Shown: positions 16,333 to 24,127 of the stretch, piece after piece
Numbering within the stretch: position 1 is the first letter of the stretch
Layout: every line of letters starts with the position of its first letter
From: Opitutus terrae PB90-1
GTDB taxonomy: Bacteria > Verrucomicrobiota > Verrucomicrobiia > Opitutales > Opitutaceae
DNA length: 64,000 nt
Assembly (NCBI RefSeq): GCF_000019965.1
Contig: NC_010571.1
Location: forward strand, 1,860,001-1,924,000
Direction: 5' to 3'
Notes under the pieces: model-generated
Database searches by the model: none
What the model saw: only the letters and a program-made list of their open reading frames with translations
What the model was told of the DNA's origin: nothing
Program-made: the position numbers and the translations under genes

Positions 16333-17490
16333 TCACGTTTGCCGGCGGAGCGCGTCGGCCACGCCGAGCCGCATGGCCTGCAGTGCGGGCAGCAGGCCGG
16401 TGAGCAGCCCCAAGGCAAGGACCAGGACGATCCCGAGCAGGATGTCCTTCGAGGGAATGAAGAACACCGGCAGCAGGCCGGGCACCGGGCTGCCGCCCAT
16501 CGTCGCGAGCCAGGCGAGCCCGAGTCCAACCAACCCGCCGAGCGCGGCGATCAGGCAGGATTCCGCGAGCACGAGCCCGAGCACGAGTCCGTTGGGAAAG
16601 CCGACCGCCTTCAGCACGCCGATCTCCTCAACGCGTTCGCGCACACCTTGGGCGATCGTGTTGCCGGCGACGAGCAGGATGGTGAAGAACACCGCGCTCA
16701 TGATGCCGGTGACGATCAGCCCGATGTCGCCGACCTGCTGGGCGAACCCGGCCGCGAACGCGCCCTCCGGCTCGGTCTTGGTTTCGGTGGGCGAGTTGGC
16801 GAATTCGCGGTCGATCCGCGCGGCGATCTGGGCGGCCTGCGCGGGATCGGCGATGCGCACCGTGAACCAACCGATCTGGCCTTTCGCGAAAGCGCGGCCT
16901 TCGTCGTAATAGTCGTAGTGGAGGAAGAACTGGGTCGTGTCGGTGCCCTTTTTGCCGGCGTCGTAAATACCGACGAGATCGAATTCCCACGCGTGACCGC
17001 CGTCCTCGCGCTGCCAGATGGGTGACTGCAGCGGGATGCGGTCGCCTACTTTCCACTTGAACCGCTCGGCCGTGGCGCGGCCGACGATCGCGCCGGTGCG
17101 GGTCTTGAGCCAGGTGGCTTTCTGATCCGCTGGCAGCACGAACTCGGGATACAGCTCGAGGAACGGCTCCGGATCCACGGCGAGCGTCGCGAAAAAGTTG
17201 CTCGGGTCCTGATAGATTCCGCCGAACCACGATTGCGAGGCGATGCCGGAGACGCCGGGCATCGAGGCGATGCGGTTGCGGTAGCTGACCGGCATCATCT
17301 GGATGATGGAAACCTTGTGGCGCGTGATGAGCCGGTCGGCACCGGCGACGCTCACGCCGCCGTCGAGCGCCTTCTTCAGTGCGCAGAGCAGGCCGAAGAG
17401 GAAGAACGCGACGAAGATCGAAAGGATCGTGAGCAGCGTGCGGACCTTTTTCCGCTTTAGGTTGCTCGCAACGAGGGAGAAAAATTTCAT
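16333..17490 (-). CDS. FtsX/MacB-like ABC transporter permease (first)
   Basis: A 385-residue permease paralogous in layout to the next gene. It has an N-terminal TM (LLTILSIFVAFFLFGLLCAL), a periplasmic domain of about 220 residues, and three C-terminal TM helices around DIGLIVTGIMSAVFFTILLV and SCLIAALGGLVGLGLAWLA. The coupling segment is VEEIGVLKAVGFPNGLVLG. Two different permeases would form a heterodimer, as in DevBC-type and lipoprotein or glycolipid exporters. Located 220 bp after the ATPase gene. Confidence 0.88.
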   Translation of the reverse strand: MKFFSLVASNLKRKKVRTLLTILSIFVAFFLFGLLCALKKALDGGVSVAGADRLITRHKVSIIQMMPVSYRNRIASMPGVSGIASQSWFGGIYQDPSNFFATLAVDPEPFLELYPEFVLPADQKATWLKTRTGAIVGRATAERFKWKVGDRIPLQSPIWQREDGGHAWEFDLVGIYDAGKKGTDTTQFFLHYDYYDEGRAFAKGQIGWFTVRIADPAQAAQIAARIDREFANSPTETKTEPEGAFAAGFAQQVGDIGLIVTGIMSAVFFTILLVAGNTIAQGVRERVEEIGVLKAVGFPNGLVLGLVLAESCLIAALGGLVGLGLAWLATMGGSPVPGLLPVFFIPSKDILLGIVLVLALGLLTGLLPALQAMRLGVADALRRQT

Positions 17491-17507
17491 GGGAAGCGAC
17501 AGGCTTG

Positions 17508-17699
17508 ACCACGGATTACACGAACGGGCGCGGATACAGCCGCGCGATCATCCGGAGTGGCGACTGGCGGACAGGCCGTAGGGCTGCCGCTTGCCGGCAG
17601 CCGGCGCGGCCGGCGATGAACGCCGGCCCTACAGACGAAGCGAGGGTTTGGCCCTTGGCCTCCGGACTATCCGCGCTCATCGGTGTGATCCGTGGTTGA
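17508..17699. repeat. Inverted repeat pair nesting a GCCGGC double-hairpin element
   Basis: The outer arms (17508-17535 and about 17670-17697) are 28 nt and largely complementary, starting ACCACGGAT on the left and ending ATCCGTGGT on the right. Between them at 17578-17632 is a 55-bp GTAGGG...CCCTAC element with the GGCTGCCG and GGCCGGCG hairpins. Two repeat families are thus nested in one 220-bp operon spacer. Confidence 0.8.
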
Positions 17700-17710
17700 T
17701 CGGTTGGGAC

Positions 17711-18409
17711 CTATTCCGGTTTCTCGGCGGAGAGCTGGCCCTTGTTGAGGTAGACCGTGCGCGTGGCCCGTGCCGAGGCATGCGGGTCGTGCGTGACCAT
17801 GATGATCGTCTTGCCGTGCTCGCGATTCAGCGCCTGCAACAGCGTGAGGATCTCGTCGCCGGACTTGCGGTCGAGATCGCCGGTGGGCTCGTCGCAGAGC
17901 AGGATCGTCGGGTCGGTGGCGATCGCGCGGGCGATGCCGACGCGCTGCTGTTCGCCACCGGAGAGCTGGCGCGGATAGTGGCGCGTGCGATGATCCAGGC
18001 CGACGACGCCCAGCGCCGTGGCCACGTGCGCGCGGCGCTCGGATTTCGAGAGATGCGTCAGCAGGAGCGGCAGCTCGACGTTGCGCTCGGCTGTCATCAC
18101 CGGAATCAGGTTGTAGAACTGGAACACGAACCCGACGTGACGCGCGCGCCAGTCGGCCAGCTTGCGATCGGAGAGCTGGTCGATCCGGTCGGCCCCGATG
18201 GTGACGGAGCCGCGAGTCGGTCGATCGAGTCCGCCGATGAGATTGAGCAGCGTCGATTTGCCGGAGCCGGACGGCCCCATGAGCGCGAGGAATTCGCCGC
18301 GCTGGACGGTGAGGTCGATGCCGGTGAGGACGTGGATCTCCTCCGCGCCGCGGCGGTAGAGTTTCTCCACGTCCGCGACGTGAATCAGGGTGTCGTTGGC
18401 TGAGCTCAT
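17711..18409 (-). CDS. MacB/LolD-type ABC transporter ATP-binding protein
   Basis: A 232-residue ATPase with Walker A GPSGSGKST, signature LSGGEQQRVGIARAIA, Walker B ILLCDEPTGDLD and switch region IIMVTHDPHAS. The GDLD end of Walker B is typical of the LolD/MacB/FtsE group that energises mechanotransmitting exporters. Its start overlaps the stop of the fusion-protein gene by 4 bp. Two FtsX-type permease genes follow. Confidence 0.93.
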   Translation of the reverse strand: MSSANDTLIHVADVEKLYRRGAEEIHVLTGIDLTVQRGEFLALMGPSGSGKSTLLNLIGGLDRPTRGSVTIGADRIDQLSDRKLADWRARHVGFVFQFYNLIPVMTAERNVELPLLLTHLSKSERRAHVATALGVVGLDHRTRHYPRQLSGGEQQRVGIARAIATDPTILLCDEPTGDLDRKSGDEILTLLQALNREHGKTIIMVTHDPHASARATRTVYLNKGQLSAEKPE

Positions 18410-19623
18410 GGCTTCTTTTCCGTAACGAGGGCGCCGTCGCTGAGGTCTTCCGGTCCTTCGACGACGATGAGTTCGCCGCCGTTGAGCCCGGCTGAAAGGG
18501 TAAACTCATCGCCGTTCTTGTTGGCGACGGTGACGGCGCGCGAGGTGACGCGATCGCGTTCGACGACCCACACGATGTCGCGCCCCTGGCGCGAACGCAC
18601 GGCGGAGCGCGGTACCACGACGGTGCGCGCGGCCGGCTGCGCGGCGGGCGTGGTGCTTTGGAAAGCGACCTTCACGCCCATGTCGGGAAGGATACGCGGG
18701 TCGAGCTGATCGAAACCCACGCGCACTTTCACCGTGGCCTTCTGCCGATCGGCGGTGGGGATGATCGCGATCACGCGCGAGGGGATTTTCCAGTCGGGAT
18801 ACGAGTCGAGCGTGGCGACCACCGGCTGGCCGGCGGTGACGCGGTTGATGTAGCTCTCGTTCACATCGACCTCGATCTCGAGCGAGCTCATGTCGACGAG
18901 CGTGCAGACGCCGGTGCGGGTGAATCCGCCCGAGGACATCGGTGAAATCATCTCACCGGGCTGCGCGTTCTTCGAGGTCACGACGCCGGCGAACGGCGCG
19001 CGAATGACCGTGTCGTCGAGCTGTTGCCGCCAGACGTCGACCTGGCGTTGAGCCACGACGATCTCGGACAAGCCGCGCTCGCGTCGGCCGCGGAGCGCGC
19101 GCGCGGCGGACTCGGCGCGGTCGAGGTCGGCGGGGCTCACGATCTGCTTGGCGGCGAGCTCGCGCTGGCGCTTCAAGTCGAGCTCGGCCAGCTCGAGCTG
19201 CGCTTCGGTTTCGGCCAGCGCCTTCCGGGCGGCGTCGAGCTGCGACTCGGCGAGCCGCAGATTGGCCTCCGTGTTGGACGCGTCGATCCGCGCGAGGACC
19301 TGACCCGCCTCGACGCGCGCGCCCTCGTCGACGAGCACCTCGATGATCTTGCCCATCACCTTCGAGGAAACGGTGGCCCAGCGTCGCGCGGTCACGTAGC
19401 CGGAGGCGTTGAGCAGCGTGGCCTGTTCGCCGGCGGCGATCTCGCGGGCCGGTGCGGTGCGAACCGGGAAGGGCTTCGGGCGCGTGAACCACCACGCCGC
19501 CGCGGCGGCGAGCAACAGCAGCACGACGACGGTGCCGATCACCGGCGGAGTGAAGAACGTGCGGCGGGGCGCATTGGACCGATCAATGCGCAATCCGGCG
19601 AGGGAGGGGCGTTCGGCGCTCAT
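18406..19623 (-). CDS. HlyD/RND-type periplasmic adaptor (membrane fusion protein)
   Basis: A 405-residue adaptor with one N-terminal TM (FTPPVIGTVVVLLLLAAAAAW). It then has a split lipoyl/biotinyl domain (GKIIEVLVDEGARVEAGQVL and APFAGVVTSKNAQPGEMI), an α-hairpin (LRLAESQLDAARKALAE, ELDLKRQRELAAKQI) and β-barrel/MP domains. It bridges an inner-membrane ABC pump to the outer membrane. As first gene of the operon with an ATPase and two permeases, it suggests a DevBCA- or MacAB-like tripartite exporter. No outer-membrane channel gene is present nearby. Confidence 0.92.
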   Translation of the reverse strand: MSAERPSLAGLRIDRSNAPRRTFFTPPVIGTVVVLLLLAAAAAWWFTRPKPFPVRTAPAREIAAGEQATLLNASGYVTARRWATVSSKVMGKIIEVLVDEGARVEAGQVLARIDASNTEANLRLAESQLDAARKALAETEAQLELAELDLKRQRELAAKQIVSPADLDRAESAARALRGRRERGLSEIVVAQRQVDVWRQQLDDTVIRAPFAGVVTSKNAQPGEMISPMSSGGFTRTGVCTLVDMSSLEIEVDVNESYINRVTAGQPVVATLDSYPDWKIPSRVIAIIPTADRQKATVKVRVGFDQLDPRILPDMGVKVAFQSTTPAAQPAARTVVVPRSAVRSRQGRDIVWVVERDRVTSRAVTVANKNGDEFTLSAGLNGGELIVVEGPEDLSDGALVTEKKP

Positions 19624-19725
19624 GGACGCGAGCCGGGAATAAACAACCGCGATGCGACCGGCTCAAGCTGCAAGAGAGCAGCGGATCGAAAACAGCAAGA
19701 CCGGCAAACCAGCCACTCCCAACGG

Positions 19726-20514
19726 TCAGCGTGCGGGCGTCGGCGGCCGCCCACGCGCGCTCCGCAGGTTGTCGCAAACGATTGCGGCGGCGATGGCGGC
19801 GTTCAGCGATTCCGCCTGTCCGTAGCGGGGAATGGTGACGCGCCGGCTCACGAGCTCCGCCACCGCCGGCGACAGCCCGCGGCCCTCGCTGCCGATCACG
19901 ATGACGGCGTCGGCGAGTGGCGGCAGGGCGTGCACGTTTTCGCCGGTGAGATCGCAGCCGAGGACCGGGACGCGCACGCCGGCGAGCGCGGTCGGAAGTT
20001 CGACCGAGTGGACTTGGACGCGCGCGAATGAACCCATGCTCGCGTTGATCACCTTCTGGTGAAACACGTCCGCGCAATCCGGCGAGAGGAGCACGCGGTC
20101 GAGCGCGAACCAGTCGGCGATGCGCAGCAAGGTGCCGACGTTGCCGGCGTCCTGCACGCCGTCGAGGGCGAGCGTGAGCCCGTGGTTCAGCGCGTCGGGC
20201 GGTAGCGGCTGGCGCTGCAGCCGGCCGACCGCGAACACGGAGGACGGCGTGGGGAAATGACTGATCCGCGCCATGTCGGCTGCGTCGAGGCGAACGATGC
20301 GCGGACGCGCGTCGCGAAGCGGCGAGGGCGTTGCGTCTTCCGCCGGGCCCGGTCGGTTCCAGGCGTGGGTGGCGAAAATCTCCTCGAACGGGAAGCCCAC
20401 CGCGAGCAGCTCGGCCACGACTTTTTCGCCCTCGATCACGAACAACCCGAGTGTTTCGCGATGTTTCTTTTCGCGCAGCGAACGCAGGCGCTGGATCTCG
20501 GCTTTCGTGAGCAT
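19726..20514 (-). CDS. TrmH/SpoU-family RNA 2'-O-methyltransferase
   Basis: A 262-residue protein. An N-terminal RNA-binding substrate domain begins LTKAEIQRLRSLREKKHRE. The SPOUT knot follows with the three SpoU motifs: ALDGVQDAGNVGTLLRIADW, VIVIGSEGRGLSP and IPRYGQAESLNAAIAAAI. It uses S-adenosylmethionine to methylate ribose in rRNA or tRNA; the target base cannot be assigned. Monocistronic and leftward, 102 bp from the adaptor gene. Confidence 0.92.
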   Translation of the reverse strand: MLTKAEIQRLRSLREKKHRETLGLFVIEGEKVVAELLAVGFPFEEIFATHAWNRPGPAEDATPSPLRDARPRIVRLDAADMARISHFPTPSSVFAVGRLQRQPLPPDALNHGLTLALDGVQDAGNVGTLLRIADWFALDRVLLSPDCADVFHQKVINASMGSFARVQVHSVELPTALAGVRVPVLGCDLTGENVHALPPLADAVIVIGSEGRGLSPAVAELVSRRVTIPRYGQAESLNAAIAAAIVCDNLRSARGRPPTPAR

Positions 20515-20665
20515 GCGCCCGCAGCCTGACGGGCGGCACCTGCGCGGTCAAAAGCCGATTCGACGACCCGTCAGGCGCGAAACCTGGAGGAACGCCTCGT
20601 GTGCCACCGCGGCACGACGCAGGCTGGCTTGCCCTGACGAGGAGAGCGGATGCATCGTCGCTGGC

Positions 20666-21682
20666 ATGGCTGCTTCGTTGAACTGGGGAATCATTGCCAC
20701 GGGCGGGATCGCACGCGCGTTTGCGCAGGGCGTGGCGCATTCGAAATCGGGCCGCGTCGTTGCGGTCGGCAGCCGGTCGTTGGCGTCGGCGGAGCGGTTT
20801 GCGGGCGAGTTCGGTATTCCGCGGGCGCACGGGAACTACGACGCGCTGTTAGCCGATCCGGAGGTGCAGGCCGTGTATGTCGCCACGCCGCATCCGCAGC
20901 ATGTCGAATGGACCATCAAGGCGGCCGGCGCGGGCAAACACGTGCTCTGCGAAAAGCCGCTGAGCCTGACGCACGCCGAGGCGCTGCCCGCGGTGGAAGC
21001 ATGCCGGCGGCACGACGTGCTGCTGATGGAGGCGTTCATGTATCGCTGCCATCCGCAGACGGCGAAGATCGTGGAACTCGTGCGCAGCGGCGCGCTCGGC
21101 CGGGTCGCGCTGGTGCAAGCGGCGTTCGGCTATGCCGGGCGCTTCGACCCGACCAATCGATTTTGGAACAAGGAACTGGGCGGCGGCGGGATTCTCGATG
21201 TCGGCTGCTATCCCGTGTCGTTCGCGCGGCTCATCGCGGGCGCGGCCAGCGGGCGGCCGTTTGCGGAACCGACGGCGGTGTGCGGTGCGGTGCAGCTGCA
21301 TCCGGAGACGGGCGTCGACACCTGCGCGGCGGCGACGCTGGAGTTCGCCAGCGGGATGATCGCGCAGGTTTCGACCAGCATCGTGGTGACGCAGGACAAC
21401 TCGGCGCGGATCTACGGCACCGAAGGCTGGCTCCACGTGCCGGACCCCTGGATACCGGCACGGGAAAGCGGACAGGTGCGGCTGCGGCTCCATCGCGGCG
21501 CGGAGCCGGTGCCGGAAGAAATCACCGTGGAGACGGGAGACTGGCTGTACGGGCTCGAGGCGGACACGTTTGCGGCGGCGCTGGCGGCGGGCAAACGCGA
21601 GGTCCCGGAGATGAGCCCGGCGGACACGCTGGGCAACATGGCGGTGCTCGACGCGTGGCGGGCGTGCGCGGGCGGGAGTTGA
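20666..21682 (+). CDS. Gfo/Idh/MocA-family NAD(P)-dependent oxidoreductase
   Basis: A 338-residue protein from the ATG at 20666 (MAASLNWGIIATGGIARAF). It has the Rossmann glycine motif GIIATGGIARAFAQG, the CEKPLSLTHAEA motif of the family, and a C-terminal α/β domain with GGGGILDVGCYPV. It resembles the dihydrodiol/xylose dehydrogenase-like branch, which has a conserved GC(Y)P. The substrate, probably a sugar or cyclitol, is unknown. Confidence 0.9.
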   Translation: MAASLNWGIIATGGIARAFAQGVAHSKSGRVVAVGSRSLASAERFAGEFGIPRAHGNYDALLADPEVQAVYVATPHPQHVEWTIKAAGAGKHVLCEKPLSLTHAEALPAVEACRRHDVLLMEAFMYRCHPQTAKIVELVRSGALGRVALVQAAFGYAGRFDPTNRFWNKELGGGGILDVGCYPVSFARLIAGAASGRPFAEPTAVCGAVQLHPETGVDTCAAATLEFASGMIAQVSTSIVVTQDNSARIYGTEGWLHVPDPWIPARESGQVRLRLHRGAEPVPEEITVETGDWLYGLEADTFAAALAAGKREVPEMSPADTLGNMAVLDAWRACAGGS

Positions 21683-21720
21683 AGGCTGTCCAACCACCAG
21701 TCTCATCGAGCGCTTCCCTC

Positions 21721-21801
21721 GTAGGGCCGGCGCTCGCCGCCGGCCGAGAATGCGCGCTCGCTCGGGTCTGAGGCGCGGCTGCCGGCCAGCGGCAGCCCTA
21801 C
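21721..21801. repeat. Double-hairpin element, GCCGGC family (copy in the 21683-22095 gap)
   Basis: An 81-bp element, GTAGGG to CCCTAC. The first hairpin is GGCCGGCG with CGCCGGCC (loop CTCGC), the second GGCTGCCG with CGGCAGCC (loop GCCAG). This 413-bp gap also holds the two repeats listed next and no gene. Confidence 0.88.
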
Positions 21802-21871
21802 GGAGACAGCAATTGGTTTCTGGATAGGCTCTAGACAGAGGCACGAAATCAGCGACACGACGCCGGATTGC

Positions 21872-21941
21872 GTAGCGGCAGGCGTCTCTGCCTGCCGCGG
21901 CTGACGGCGCAGGACCGGCAGGCACGGAGGCCTGCCTCTAC
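21872..21941. repeat. Double-hairpin element, GGCAGGC family (copy 1)
   Basis: A 70-bp element from GTAGCGG to CTAC. Both hairpins have the stem GGCAGGC with GCCTGCC, with loops GTCTCT and ACGGAG. The same pair of loops, inverted, recurs at 40603-40669; a diverged copy is at 61657-61714. Confidence 0.88.
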
Positions 21942-21967
21942 CCTCCATGCGGCTACGGACTGCAAAT

Positions 21968-22016
21968 CCACGGGCGGGACGCCCGTGCCACGTGGCATGG
22001 GCGTCCCGCCCATGTC
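21968..22016. repeat. CACGGGC hairpin pair, back to back
   Basis: A CACGGGC-GGGAC-GCCCGTG hairpin, then a GTGG junction, then an inverted copy with stem CATGGGC and loop GTCCC. It is the clearest evidence that these hairpins are laid down in inverted pairs. Confidence 0.88.
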
Positions 22017-22095
22017 AGAAAATGAGACGCGCCATTGCCGGTGGATGATCGGAGGTTGGGCTTTTCAAGGTGAGTGATACCGCTAAGCTGCCGGG

Positions 22096-23313
22096 ATGAA
22101 ACGCTTCCTGCCCCTCGTGGCGTTGATCACGGCGTTGAGTCTGGTCGCGATGCCGTTGGCGCTGGCGGCGACTGCGTCGGCGGCGCCGGCGAAGAGCGAC
22201 AAATCCCCCGCCGCGCCGATCGCGGGCGCGCTTTCGACGGTGACGGGCATCGCGATCTCCCCGCTGCTCGGCACCGGAGCCTACGGCGCCTACAAATGGG
22301 TGAGCGCGAAGGATGCGGCGGCGCGGAGCGCGCTGCCGTGGTATGCGCAGGTGACGTTCTGGCTGCCCGCGTTGCTGATCGTCGGCGTGTGTGCGGCGAA
22401 AGACGCGTTTGGCGCCGTGATCCCGCCCGGATGGAAGAAGCCGCTCGACGTGCTGGAAACGATCGAGAACAAGGCGACCGGGCTCGTGGCGGCGGGTGCG
22501 GTGGTGCCGTTCACCATGATGGCGCTTTCCGACATGCTGACGAATTCGCCGGCGGTGGCTGACGCCCACATGGTGCCCACCGGACTGGCGATGCTGCCGC
22601 TCGGCACGATCGACCTGAGCTGGCTGCTGAATTTGTTGACCGTGCCGTTCGGGATCGCGGTGTTCGCGATCGTATGGCTCGCCTCGCACGCGATCAACGT
22701 GCTGATCCTGTTGAGCCCGTGGGGCGCGATTGACGCCGCGTTGAAAACGGGCCGCACGGCGCTGCTCGGTTTGCTGACCGTGTCGGCGACGCTGAATCCG
22801 TGGGTCGGCGCCGGGCTGTCGCTCGTGGTCATCCTCATCGCGTATCTGGTCGCCGGCTGGTCGTTCCGGTTGACGGTGTTCGGTACGGTGTTCTGCTGGG
22901 ATTTCCTGACGCTGCGGCGGCTGCGGTTCGCGCCGGCGCAGAATAGCAACCTCATGTTCGCGGGCGGCAACCTGCCGGAGGTGCCCGTGCGGACGTATGG
23001 CCGGCTGGTGAAGCAGGACGACGGTGGCTGCGAATTCGTTTACCGGCCGTGGCTCTGGCTGCCGCAGCGGACGGCCGTGCTGAAGATGACGGCGACCGAG
23101 TTCGCGGTGGGGCGCGGACTGTTCTTCTCCACCATCACCCGCGGCGAGTACGAAACGCTCTTCCTGCTGCCGCCGCGGTATCGCGGCCACGAGGAAACCG
23201 TCGCGAGTGCCTATGGCTGGAGCGGCGGTGTGCGGCCCGTCGGCCTGCGCAAGGCGTGGAGCGTCCTGCGCGACCTGTTCGGCGGCGCGGCGGCGCGGAC
23301 GCAGGTGGTGTGA
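22096..23313 (+). CDS. Multi-pass membrane protein of unknown function
   Basis: A 405-residue protein with a signal peptide (MKRFLPLVALITALSLVAMPLALA). Six or so hydrophobic segments follow, for example YAQVTFWLPALLIVGVCAA, GIAVFAIVWLASHAINVLILL and GLSLVVILIAYLVAGW. A C-terminal soluble domain of about 150 residues is rich in aromatic and basic residues (FVYRPWLWLPQRTAVLK, LFLLPPRYRG). I do not recognise a family. Its base composition matches neighbouring genes. It is convergent with the NTF2-like gene 16 bp away. Confidence 0.72.
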   Translation: MKRFLPLVALITALSLVAMPLALAATASAAPAKSDKSPAAPIAGALSTVTGIAISPLLGTGAYGAYKWVSAKDAAARSALPWYAQVTFWLPALLIVGVCAAKDAFGAVIPPGWKKPLDVLETIENKATGLVAAGAVVPFTMMALSDMLTNSPAVADAHMVPTGLAMLPLGTIDLSWLLNLLTVPFGIAVFAIVWLASHAINVLILLSPWGAIDAALKTGRTALLGLLTVSATLNPWVGAGLSLVVILIAYLVAGWSFRLTVFGTVFCWDFLTLRRLRFAPAQNSNLMFAGGNLPEVPVRTYGRLVKQDDGGCEFVYRPWLWLPQRTAVLKMTATEFAVGRGLFFSTITRGEYETLFLLPPRYRGHEETVASAYGWSGGVRPVGLRKAWSVLRDLFGGAAARTQVV

Positions 23314-23329
23314 GCCGGTGCGCCCGGCC

Positions 23330-23788
23330 TCAGGGTCGGCGCGCAGGTGCGGCGGCAAGTTGCGCGGATTGATAGGCGACGAGCCGCCAGCGGTCGTTCT
23401 CCTGTCGCCAGACGGCGAGGAAACGCAGCGTGAACTCGTGCCGCTGACCCTCGGCGCGGGCGGCCAGTCGCGCCCCGCCCTGCATCGCCACGACACCCGG
23501 GGCGATCGCCTGCAGCGCGACGTCCTCCGGCGTGAACGACAGATACTGCACCTTGTTGCTCGCGACCGCGCTGATGAACTGCGCCTTGGTCTGCACCCGG
23601 CCGTCGGCATGCGCGTAGCGGAGGTCGTCCGAGAGGAGTTCCGCCAGCTTCAGCGTGTCGCCGGCGATCGTCGCCGCGATGCGAGCCCGATCCGCGGCGG
23701 TGACCGCGGCAAAGTCGTCGGCTGCAGCGGCGCGCGCCCCACACGCCCAAAAGCAACAGAACAGGAGCAGGCGGACGGTGGTCTTCAT
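23330..23788 (-). CDS. Exported SnoaL/DUF4440-like NTF2-fold protein
   Basis: A 152-residue protein from the ATG at 23786-23788. A signal peptide comes first (MKTTVRLLLFCCFWACGARA). An NTF2-like cone fold follows: DRARIAATIAGDTLKLAELL, DDLRYAHADGRVQTKAQF, then RFLAVWRQENDRWRLVAYQ. This pattern is typical of DUF4440 proteins with a small hydrophobic pocket. The function of most members is unknown. Confidence 0.8.
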   Translation of the reverse strand: MKTTVRLLLFCCFWACGARAAAADDFAAVTAADRARIAATIAGDTLKLAELLSDDLRYAHADGRVQTKAQFISAVASNKVQYLSFTPEDVALQAIAPGVVAMQGGARLAARAEGQRHEFTLRFLAVWRQENDRWRLVAYQSAQLAAAPARRP

Positions 23789-23902
23789 CGGTGGCGCAGC
23801 GGTGCAGCCAGCGTGCATCGGGAGCGGCGGAGTGCCAATGGGAAATGCAGGGCGCTCCCACCAGAGGCTATCCGACAACCTGTCATGGCAGCCGATTGGC
23901 CC

Positions 23903-23991
23903 GTAGGGCCGGTGCTCGCCGCCGGCCGCGAACCCGTTTGGCACGCACTCGTCGTTTCCGGCTGCCGGCTGCCGGCAAGCGGCAGCCCTAC
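23903..23991. repeat. Double-hairpin element, GCCGGC family (copy in the 23789-24127 gap)
   Basis: An 89-bp element, GTAGGG to CCCTAC, with the GGCCGGTG/CGCCGGCC and GGCTGCCG/CGGCAGCC hairpins (loop GCAAG). The remaining 250 bp of this 339-bp gap include GGGGCGTCGCTCGCGACGCCC-like inverted sequence near 24040 but no gene. Confidence 0.85.
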
Positions 23992-24127
23992 AACGTCCAG
24001 CGCGCGGTTTCGGATAACCTCTAGTCGTATCTTCGTCGGGGCGTCGCTCGCGACGCCCGCAGGCGCACCAAGGAGCGCCCCACGCGTCGGAATGCCCCGC
24101 TTAGGTGTGCCAGCGTAAATCGGCTGG

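Noticed and set aside
21683-22095. Dense repeats considered as a CRISPR array
   Set aside because: The units are palindromic elements of different families, not equal direct repeats with uniform spacers, and no cas genes are present.
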